From Allantophomopsis cytisporea (lineage: Eukaryota; Ascomycota; Leotiomycetes; Phacidiales; Phacidiaceae): 64,000 nt of DNA. Numbering within the stretch: position 1 is the stretch's first letter; the number at the start of each line of letters is the position of its first letter. The stretch lies in the NCBI GenBank assembly GCA_024752435.1, contig CP103025.1:496001-560000 (forward strand). Reading direction: 5' to 3'. Both the position numbers and the translations under genes were made by a program. Under the pieces are notes generated by a model that was not told the origin of the DNA, made no database searches, and was given only the letters and a program-made list of their open reading frames with translations. Positions 11,041 to 20,053 of this stretch are shown piece by piece.

Positions 11041-11765
11041 CTAAGAGTGTTAGCCGACTTAAGGTACATCGCCGCCTTCTCTCGTTTCTGGCTGCTCAAT
11101 TTGTACTTCTTGACAAGCTTTCTAAGTACCTAAAAATTCATGGGCATCGTTAGCCTATTCTGAGTGTCTTCCGAAGAGAAGAGGCTAATGAAGGATAAAT
11201 TATTCTCTGCATTCGACGATTCAGCTTACTGTCAGTCTTGATTCCGGTTGAGCTCTTGTGCACGAGACGAAAGACCTTCTGGTATGTGCTTAGAGTGTTG
11301 GCTGACTTAACTCCGTTGAGCCTTCTTCCTCCTTTTCCTCGACGTTGATTTAGTATCCAATTGAAGAACGTGTAAAGACGGCGGAGAGAAATAGCTTGTA
11401 TTGCCTTGTTAGGATCCTTCCTAATCTATTTATAGTACCTGTAATTGACTCGAATTAGCGATTGAAGCTATAAAATGGTAAGTAAAGTAACTTATCGATG
11501 CCATCGATCCTTGATTACATTAAGTAGGAGGGTATTGTTGTTGCTGTAGTCTTCCTTTATATAGTCCTCCTCATTGAATCTATCCTTTTAATTGAGGTAG
11601 TATTTTGGTAGGTGGTCTTTATCCTCCTCAAGAAGCTATAATGTATCTATTTTATTATCTCCCCTAGCATCGATGTCATCGACTGTCGGATTGGTATTAG
11701 AGTTGCTTTCTTCGTCTTCTATGTCGAAGCAGCTTTCTATATCCGACTTATCGCTATTTTCAGGA
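11041..11765 (-). pseudogene. Decayed DUF3435 (FluG-type) tyrosine-recombinase-like gene
   Basis: Minus-strand frames give, in order: IDTLxLLEEDKDHLPKYYLN, then KDRFNEEDYIKEDY, NNNTLLLNVIKDRW, IQAISLRRLYTFFNWILNQR, KVFRLVHKSSTGIKTDSKLN, and after a frame change VLRKLVKKYKLSSQKREKAA. This order matches the N-terminal half of fungal DUF3435 proteins, often labelled FluG-domain, the tyrosine-recombinase family that includes Starship captains. TAG and TAA stops break the frame. Between the last two blocks lies about 70 nt ending in tttttag but beginning 'ataattt' instead of 'gtaattt', which looks like an intron whose donor G mutated to A. The C-terminal catalytic half is not recognisable, so the gene cannot be active. 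Confidence 0.6.
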
Positions 11766-11769
11766 GAAG

Positions 11770-12050
11770 AGCAAATAGTTACTTTATAACAATGCATCTC
11801 AGTTGAATTCGACAAGAACAAAAAAATAACAGTGAAAACAGATTTGAAAGAGAGGGACTCAATGCAAAAAGAAATATGAGGTGAGAGGTTCCAAGGTTTC
11901 AAGAAGAACGAGTATCGAGGGAGGGAGGAGGGAAAAGAATGAGTGAGAAGTGTGAGGGCTGCCATTGTAGGATAGACCGTGGGTGGCTTTGGATCATTTT
12001 TAGGCTTTTCGAGAAGTAAAAGTAAGAATTGGAAAAGGCGATTCTGGTAA
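11770..12050. other. Flank between recombinase relic and foldback element
   Basis: A minus-strand frame (11636-11965) is open here and runs into the recombinase relic, but its first part is low-complexity Leu/Ser/Phe and has no family signature. No gene is called. Confidence 0.4.
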
Positions 12051-12352
12051 TGGACCCTTAGATCTTGAGGTCGGTGTTCGTCAGCGAGGCTGTCGGGGGG
12101 GGTTCAGGAAGTTAGTCTTGCCGCTTGGCAGCTCAGGCACACGAGCTTTAACGCGGCACGAGGTTCTAGCAAATGGACCCATCAAAACGCGACAAAACAT
12201 GCTGAAAATGGAGGTAGATTTGCCATATTCCAGCGCTGCTCTAAAGCTCGCGTATCTGAGCTGCCAAGCGGCAAGACCACGTTAACCCACCTACCTGACC
12301 CCACAACCGCCCGATAGATAGCCTTGCTGGCTTATGACCTCGAGTCCTGGGG
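12050..12352. mobile_element. Foldback/MITE-like element of about 300 bp with long inverted repeats
   Basis: The inner arms 12115-12150 and 12242-12277 are reverse complements at 33 of 36 positions (gtcttgccgcttggcagctc), with three transitions. Pairing continues outward with gaps: gatcttgaggtcgg, gcgaggctgtcggg and ggttcagg on the left match ctcgag/tgacc, agccttgctgg and cctgacccc on the right. The arms are therefore about 90-100 bp each around a loop of about 90 bp. There is no coding capacity. The target duplication is unclear (gtta occurs near both inner ends). Confidence 0.65.
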
Positions 12353-12631
12353 TGCTCTCATTGTCAACATCTCGTTTCCAGTCGCCGCTCTTGCTTCCCC
12401 AAAGCCTATATAGGCGCCCTCAATTCCGTTGGTCATCTTTTATTTCCTTCTACACTAGCCACCCTCACAGTTCCTTACTCTGTCTGTCTTCCTTCCCTGA
12501 CAGTCTTTTTCTTGCAAGCTTTCAAAGCTCGTCTACATTCCCTTCGCGACCTCCTACTGACGCTTCGATCCTCTCGTCCTGGGCATCCTCTTGTCACTGT
12601 CTTGGTGGTCTCGACCGATGACTCATGGTCG

Positions 12632-12728
12632 TACTGACTTCACTGACTTCACTGACTTCATTAACTCGACTGACCTCACTTACTCAACTGACTTCACTGA
12701 CTCGACTGACTTTACTGACTCAACTAAC
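12632..12728. repeat. Minisatellite with 9-bp unit (actgacttc-like)
   Basis: About ten imperfect copies of actgacttc/actgactcg in a row. The plus-strand frame reads repeated Thr-Asp-Phe and Thr-Asp-Ser and is not treated as a gene. It lies 170 bp beyond the stop of the minus-strand STIG1-like gene. Confidence 0.8.
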
Positions 12729-12898
12729 CGGATCGACTCCTTAGAAGCTGTCAAGTACAATCCCAAAACATATCAAAAGAATGTTTTTCTATCTATAAAT
12801 ATTCAAAGCAGATTGCGAAACATCAACCAAACGTCTAAAACCTGCATTTTATATCTCTATCAACACTTACTACAAGAGACTCTTGAAACCCCAATCTC

Positions 12899-13792
12899 TC
12901 ACTGGCAGAACGAGTTGGCGCACTTCTGACCAGTTGCACACTTATACCCAACCTCACTACAGTTATTGGCATCCTTAGTAGTATCAATGCACTTGCCCGC
13001 AGAGCACCCAGTACCAGTAGCACAGACCTTACCCAAAGCGCCGCAGTTGTTGTTATCGCTAGTGATGCTGATACATTGGCCCTTGGAGCAGGCATAGGTG
13101 TTGCCAGAGTCGTCGCCGCACGCATAGGCGGTCTGACCGCAGTTGTTTACGTCGTTCTGGAGATCCACACACTGGCCGTCCTGGCAGCCCCAGCCCGTGG
13201 TGCATACGTTGCCCACAGTGCCGCAGTTGTTGGTGTCGGCGGCGAGGTAGTAGCATGATCCGTTGACGCAGTCGCGTCCCGAGCCGCAGTAGTTTGCGCA
13301 CGTTGCTCCGGCGGTTGCGGTGGACACTGTGCTGGTGGTAGATCCTTTAGCTGTTGTGGAAGCTTTGGCTGTTGTGGAAGCCTTGGCTGTTGTGGAGACC
13401 TTGGCTGTGGTTACAGCTGAGGAGATGGTGGGGGTTTTGACGGTGGAGGAAGGAATAGGAGTAGTGGATGAAGCAGTGTAAGTGGTCTTGATCTTGGTGG
13501 TGATCAAAGCAGTTGAGGTGCTGGTCACGGCGCTATTGACGGCAGTCTCTATGTAGAAATAGGCTGGGACGTTCGAGATGGCTAAAGTGAGGAGACTTGG
13601 GATGATAGTGAAGGTACCGGGCGTTTGGAAGACGGTATTGACTGTATATGGGATAACTGTATTTGTAGTGACGACAGATGTTGAAGTGATGGTGGAAGTT
13701 ATGGTTGAGACTGCTCTTGGAACAATGTTTCGGGCCAATGCAGAGGAAGTGAGTGCAAGAGCACTAAGAAGGTAGGAATTCTGGAATTGCAT
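12899..13792 (-). CDS. Secreted Thr/Ser-rich protein with STIG1-like cysteine repeats
   Basis: Intronless, 297 residues from the chosen ATG at 13792. An in-frame ATG at 13846 would add 18 residues, but the inner Met starts a clean signal peptide, MQFQNSYLLSALALTSSALA. Residues about 25-165 are rich in Thr/Ser/Val (STITSTITSTSVV; then repeated STTAKA units), likely a heavily O-glycosylated stalk. The last 115 residues hold cysteine repeats of the form NNCG-x(n)-C-x(4-5)-GC-x(3)-x-C. The spacers read DTNNCGTVGNVC, DVNNCGQTAYAC, DNNNCGALGKVC and DANNCSEVGYKC. This pattern resembles Stigma-specific STIG1-like repeats, which are common in fungal secreted proteins of unknown role. No GPI-anchor signal is seen: the protein ends in NSFCQ. 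It is probably cell-wall associated or extracellular. Confidence 0.75.
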   Translation of the reverse strand: MQFQNSYLLSALALTSSALARNIVPRAVSTITSTITSTSVVTTNTVIPYTVNTVFQTPGTFTIIPSLLTLAISNVPAYFYIETAVNSAVTSTSTALITTKIKTTYTASSTTPIPSSTVKTPTISSAVTTAKVSTTAKASTTAKASTTAKGSTTSTVSTATAGATCANYCGSGRDCVNGSCYYLAADTNNCGTVGNVCTTGWGCQDGQCVDLQNDVNNCGQTAYACGDDSGNTYACSKGQCISITSDNNNCGALGKVCATGTGCSAGKCIDTTKDANNCSEVGYKCATGQKCANSFCQ

Positions 13793-13950
13793 TTTGGATT
13801 TGATTGATTGGATAGACTTGAAATAATGAATATCAAAGAGTGTCAAGGCCTTAAAGAATGAGCCTGAAGTTTTATGTACGAGTTTCGTAGAGAAAGTGGT
13901 GATGACTGATTGTCTAAGTGATTGACGAAGATGAATAAAACATAGAGACG

Positions 13951-13961
13951 CCTTATATATA
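13951..13961 (-). promoter_or_regulatory. TATA-like sequence upstream of the STIG1-like gene
   Basis: The minus strand reads TATATATAAG about 160 bp upstream of the ATG at 13792. It is the only strong TATA-like site in the proximal upstream region. Confidence 0.3.
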
Positions 13962-15599
13962 CCTGCGTCGCCTTAGACTCCACATCTTTACCCCGCGGAA
14001 GTCATGGAAGTCAACGCCCGGCATCTCGACTTCCCAGAGGCACTTACTCAAATAATTTGAAGGCTTGACTAGAATGACAGGCTGGACTAGGGCATTCGAA
14101 CCCAAGAGTCTGCATGGCATCGAAGGATATTTTCTAAGCTAATCGTCGAAGGTAACCTGTAAGAGTATAGTCGATCGAAGGTCATAAATATCGGAAGCCT
14201 TGTAGGCACTTTTCCACATGCATAAAAACATGACTATGTGATGAATCTGGAATAATGTTGAAGGATGTTAGATGGTGAGCTTGGGTTTGTAACGTTGTCA
14301 AATGCGGCTCTCGAAAATTCTCCCGGCCAATGTCGGCTCGACTTTTGAGATGTTCCTGGATGGCGCCGCCACTAGCTGAAAGTTACCTTGACTGGATTTG
14401 ATAAACTATGATTTCATAATCCGCAACCGGAGAATAAGTTGGGATTGAACGATCTGTCCATTGAGAGAGGCATAATTGTCATCGCGTCGGAAGGCACATA
14501 CGTATCTAATTGAACGTGGCTCAATGACCACGTGCCCAAATCTACTGCCACGATCTGAGGCCAGACACTTCAACCCCAAGCACTTGAAAATCTAATAGAT
14601 TTGTCCGTATATCAGTTTCAGCAAATTTTTTTATTCAATGCTGTGTGAAGCTGACGCATGAAGCTGCAAAGTGCTGAATAGTCGAGATACTTGGTATAAT
14701 TAGCTTAGTCTCGACAGCTGAAGCAAGTGCAAGACTGACTTATAAGCATCCATTATTACGAGAAGCCTGGAATCGCAGAGGCATTAAGCACATCAGAACA
14801 AGCAGCTTGGCATCAACAAGTTCCGGAATGAAATAGAACAAAAATTGTCATTGAGGCTGAAAACTTGTCAGAATACCAAAGTCGGTTGCCAGTACTGGAG
14901 TAGAACCGACTACTGAATTGATCAAAGAAGAGAAGCTGGCCTACTCTAAGTTTACCCGTGCATATAAGTGTGTAAATGGATTCTTACTGCCCATAACAAT
15001 ATTTACGAAAGTGAGGTTACAAATCTTGACAAAGTACTTGTATCAATATCCATATTCTGAAGCATTCGACTACTGAAGAGAGCTCGTATTGATCCTCTAA
15101 CTTTTCTGGTGCAGGCGATACAGTCAGAAGTAGTCATGTGGTGGTTCTATGATGTTAGGATCGGACGGTGAGCGGATGCCTGGGTACACAGAGTGGTGAG
15201 CTCAATTGTATAAGTAGTGGTCGAACATCCGGACTCATTTTAGATCTGTAGCTTCAGTTTGTCAATCACACGTATCAGTACCTTCCACCTCCTGATCAGA
15301 AGTACATGTTTTATCAAATGCCAGTTTCTTAACATCTTGAAACTCCAACGTTGGATTGCGCTTCTTCTTCACTTTCATGTCGCAGCATCTGACAATAATT
15401 CCCACCAAGAAGATACTCTTCTCATATATCATCACACAAATAAAACACCCACATCCAAAAGTCAGAGCACAAAAACGTCTATTCTCATACAAACACGCGT
15501 GCAACAAGGACTAAAAAAGGACATCAAGACTCGCCATGCAATCAATGTACACACAACAAAACACAATTTTCCACAATCTCCCATCTCCCCATCTGGTGT
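13962..15599. other. Intergenic region, no gene supported
   Basis: Ordinary base composition. It holds the upstream region of the STIG1-like gene and the 3' flank of the V-ATPase gene. Open frames at 15259-15603 have no domain signature and lie in the likely V-ATPase 3' untranslated region. Confidence 0.6.
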
Positions 15600-17459
15600 C
15601 TAAGCATCAATCAAGTTCTCCTCAGTGTTTCCATTACCGTTTCCATTAGCTTCCGAATCCCGGGTATCCTTAGCCGGCTGCTTCTTTGGCTTGAGCTCTT
15701 TGGATCTTTGGTAGAATTCCGCGAGGACCTTGGCTGGGATACGATTGAGCAACTCCTTAGGGTAAATTCTGAGGAGGGACCAAGCCTGGTCAAGAGATTC
15801 GTAAATGGTACGGGACTCGTAGGCGGATTGAGAAATGAAGGTACGCTCAAACTTCTCTAAGAACTCAAGAGAGAGCTTATCTTCGGAGGAAAGGGCTTCC
15901 TCTCCGACGACAGCCTTCATAGAGGCAGCGTCACGTCCAATGGCATACTTGGCGTACAACTGGTTGGAAACATCACCGTGATCCTTACGAGTGTGTCCCT
16001 CACCAATAGCAGACTTCATAAGACGGGAAAGGGATGGAAGGACGTTGATAGGTGGGTAGATACCACGGTTGTAAAGTTGACGATCAATGAAGATCTGACC
16101 TTCGGTAATGTAACCAGTCAAATCGGGAATTGGGTGGGTGATATCGTCGTTAGGCATGGTAAGAATTGGAATTTGGGTGATGGATCCATTACGACCATTG
16201 ACACGTCCTGCACGCTCGTAGATGGTGGATAAATCCGTGTACATGTAACCTGGGTAACCACGACGACCTGGAACCTCCTCACGGGCAGCGGAAACCTCAC
16301 GAAGGGCGTCACAGTAAGCGGTCAAATCAGTGAGAATGACCAAGACGTGCTTCTCGAGTTGGTAGGCGTAGTATTCGGCGGTGGTCAAGGCGAGACGAGG
16401 AGTGATAATACGCTCGATACTACAATTCATTAGTGTGCAATAATTAGTTGAAGACAAGGAAACTTACGTTGGGTCGTTGGCCAAGTTCAAGAAAAGAGTG
16501 ACACGCTCCAAACTACCGTTCTCTTCGAAATCGCGAGTGAAGAAACGGGCAGTCTCCAAGTTAACACCCATAGCGGCGAAAACAATGGAGAAGTTCTCCT
16601 CGTGTCCATCGTGAGTACCCTTGTTGGTAATTCCCTGCTTCTGAACCAAACCAGCTTGTCTACAAATTTGAGCGGCGATTTCGTTGTGAGGAAGACCGGC
16701 AGCGGAGAAGATAGGAATCTTTTGTCCACGGGCAATAGAGTTCATGGTGTCGATGGCAGAGATACCGGTAGAAATCATTTCTTCTGGGTAGACCTATATC
16801 TGTTAGAAAATTGTTTATCATCTAATCATGGATCTACTTACTCTGGAGTATGGGTTGATTGGAGAACCGTTAATGTCGAGGTAATCCTCAGCAAGAACCT
16901 TTGGTCCCTTATCAATAGCACGTCCAGAACCATCGAAGATACGACCAAGCATATCCTCGGACACACCAAGCTTCAAACTCTCTCCGGTAAACTCGACTTT
17001 CGACTATTTATATATCAGTACTTGCTGAGTTGTGACTGCGAAGCTCTTCCTACCTTCTTGACATCGATTCCAGAGGTACCTTCGAAGACCTATCCCACTA
17101 TCAGTATCGTATTCGATCGAGGCGATTCATGAATCGGCAGTACCTGAACAACGGCTCTGTTTCCTGGGAAATCAATCAGCAAATGAACGCCTCTTTTTCA
17201 AGGAGTAGGAAACATACCTCTAGCCTCCAAGACCTGTCCAGATCTAACAGTGCCATCTGGCAAGGTCAACGAGACAATCTCATTGTATCTTGGAAATTTA
17301 ACCTAATTTCATATCAGCAAGCTGACGAAAGCTATAGCGTGGCCAATTGAAAGCTCATACATTCTCGAGAATGACCAAAGGTCCGTTTACACCAGCAATA
17401 GTGTTGTAACGGATTCTAGGTGTGACGTTGTAGGATGACGACTCGCGTGGGTCTCCCAT
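15600..17459 (-). CDS. VMA2: V-type proton ATPase subunit B
   Basis: Exons on the minus strand: 17459-17361, 17302-17218, 17163-17144, 17089-17054, 17003-16842, 16793-16468 and 16419-15600. They total 1548 nt (515 residues), which is the family's usual length. The protein starts MGDPRESSSYNVTPRIRYN and carries FSAAGLPHNE at residues 163-172, the degenerate P-loop equivalent of the non-catalytic B subunit. Further on are GYPGYMYTDLSTIYERAGR and GSITQIPILTMPNDD, diagnostic of V-ATPase B. It forms the V1 head with subunit A and, in fungi, acidifies the vacuole and endomembranes. Two exons are very short (20 and 36 nt); they are required because they encode the conserved NRAVVQ and VFEGTSGIDVKK. 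The C-terminal tail is rich in Asn/Gly/Glu, as in other filamentous fungi. Confidence 0.97.
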
Positions 17460-20053
17460 GATGGCGATTGTACTGGGAAAGGTTCGGAGAGAAGAGAAAG
17501 CTTGGAACTTCCTTCGCAGCTGTCAGGAATTCACCGTGAGAGGTCGAGAAGTTTGGGAGGGCTTGGTGACGGTGAGGTGGGAGCTTGACGATGCTATTGA
17601 TGGAGCTCATGCAGGTAAGGTCGACGATGCGCCAACTAAGCGAACAGCGGTCACAGCTTGTATGCCTGAGGCATGACTGAAACGATGTGCCGCTCAACGG
17701 TCACCTGCAAAGACTTGATTACCATGTGAAAATTATATATATATCTATTGTAAGTTGTGAGTGTTCTTGGAAACAACGATAAGCAATTCTATCGTGGTGG
17801 AATGGGATGGCTTGTTCAATTTTGAACCTCAAGATTATCAAGACTCGACCAGCAACGTCATCGGGCCATGATTTGGTTTTTGGACATAACTAGGTTATGA
17901 GAACGATGGAAGATATTTAGAGACAAAACTTACATAAATATGTAGTAGTATATGTTCTTCTATACTGCTTCCCTACACTACTCGCAGTTCTCTTTTAATC
18001 TCACCGATAAGTATTAAAGAAATATAATAACATCTTCTTAAGTCTAGTAGCTACTATAACTCGAAGAAGCTTGAAAGTACCTAGTAACGTTGCTATAACT
18101 ATAGAATCACCTAATGTAAGTCAAGTTTATTAGTACCCGTTCCACAAGGGCCGTTACTATCTTAGCTACTTTAACAAGAACTTTGAATCAAGTGCTTCGG
18201 TAGAAATGTCAGAAAGTAACAAATTAGAACCATAATCGCTTTGATACCTCTAAAGCCGCCCTTATAAATCTATAAGATGGTATAAGTAGAGTAATATCCA
18301 AGGGAAACACGCAACTTTATGATCGGCAAAGCGCCAGGTACACGTTGGTTATTAGGTAAAGTGTAGACTGTGTAATAAGTTGTGAATAGGTACGGTAGGA
18401 CCACCCTTATTGAAGATATATATCATATCGCACAAGAGAGTAAGGTATAGAGAGGCACGAGAGGGTAGAGTGCTTTAGGCGTTCGTCAATAGAATATACT
18501 CAAGTCGCTTACAATGATCAACGGCTGAGTCCAACATCAATTCAACAATTTACACATCTATATGATACTCTGATATTATCCAATAATCCTTATCTGTTAA
18601 TTCTGTATCAATTTACACCTATACCTCCGCAGCGCATTATACTCAATATTGAATATTATTGAATATTGTACGAATACCAAATAGGATAATAATCGCTTAC
18701 TTACATGTAGGTACCACATTCATGATTACGCAGGTGACTCAATCTCAGATCTCTCTCTCTCTCTCTTCCTTTGTGCTATTCGATCACTCACGATTGCCCA
18801 GCGGGCCGCTACGGCCATGCACAAAACGCCGCAAATAGCAGCGGAGCATGTGAGCGAATCATTTTAGCATGCCGATGAGGGACGGGTCTTATTGATCAAT
18901 TGCACGTCCTTCAATTCCCGAATTTTCAAAATCGTGGATGGCTTTTGTTGCGCGTGATAGACAACTTTATCGATATACTTTGGGAGAGTGTACGAATGTT
19001 TGGAACGGGTGAGGGGTCTTGCTGGGTTGCTGTTGTTGGGTGGAGCTGAGGTGTGCATTTGGGTGCAGGGAGAGGGAGAGAGGGATGGTGTATGTATGTA
19101 TGGTGGTACGGACTAAGGTGGAGTGAAGGACAGAAGTATAAAGTCTTGAAGTCTTATCAGAGAGTGCATGGATTTATTTGTATGTATATATATACATATA
19201 TACATATATACATGTATACATACATACATACATAATAAAGTCAAGTACATAGGTACGTATGTAAGATGGATAACGACTAACGTATGATAGGGTAGGTAAA
19301 CTGAGACCTGGTATGAAGTAAAGCTTTGTTCTTCTATTTGTTCTTTTCTTTTTCTGCACCGTGCCATCCTGTCAAGGTCTACTAGGTGTCTATCTACCTA
19401 TCTATCCTATGACCACATATGCTTTACACAATAATACATCCTCTACATCTGTCGTTATGGCTTTATCAACTACGGAATAGCTACGGATTAATACTTACTG
19501 TACTATGTACCGATGTATGTACGTACCACAGCATAGACCGACATGACACCCATTGTGACTGACCAGCCCATTCGACCCACAACATCCACGATCCTATCCA
19601 CTAGAACGGCCCTCTAGGTAAAGGTAAAGGTCACCATTTGGTGATGGAGGCTAACTAACCCCATCCACTATCTTTCAATCAATCCATGTCCATAATTGGT
19701 CTATTATCTCACTTACCTAACCTTCCGTGCCTACCTACCTACCCAGTCCCTACCTCATTCAAGTAGTAGTACTTTGGAGTAGCTCCCTTCGGAATTTCCT
19801 GGATAATTCATTCACCATATTCTCCCCCGAGAATTCGAGAAATCCCTCCTCCACATTCTCCTACTCACATAACCTACCCGCGACGGCTTCATCACTGCCT
19901 AGTCCGCCGGAAGGAGGAGGGAAAGAAACCACTGAACAGTTTGAGCTGATCGAGTACGGCGACCTCAAAGCAAAGACCAAGAAGAGAGATAGAGATCTAA
20001 GGAGGGAAGAGAAGCGACACCGTAAGAGGAGGGAACTCGATCAGGCTGACGAG
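17460..20053. other. Intergenic region with AT-rich core and microsatellites
   Basis: 17460-17750 is the V-ATPase upstream region. About 17900-18720 is AT-rich and stop-dense, like the left-hand relic block, but nothing in it could be identified. A (TC)n run lies at 18750-18766 and a TA/CATA repeat at 19180-19235. 19240-20053 is the likely promoter and leader of the phosphate permease gene; the frame open from 19727 joins the permease in frame but is not conserved-looking before Met 20054. Confidence 0.55.
19180..19235. repeat. TATA/CATA microsatellite
   Basis: Alternating tatata and catata/cata units over about 55 bp, between the V-ATPase and phosphate permease genes. Confidence 0.7.

Noticed and set aside
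12591..12929. Plus-strand open frame of 112 codons
   Set aside because: Its first half is the translation of the 9-bp minisatellite (repeated Thr-Asp-Phe/Ser) and the rest overlaps the 3' end of the STIG1-like gene on the other strand.
14088..14104. B-box-like GGGTTCGAATGCC on the minus strand
   Set aside because: No A box at the right distance and no cloverleaf pairing around it.
19727..20053. N-terminal extension of the phosphate permease in the same frame
   Set aside because: The extension is low-complexity; the canonical SPX start is the Met at 20054.
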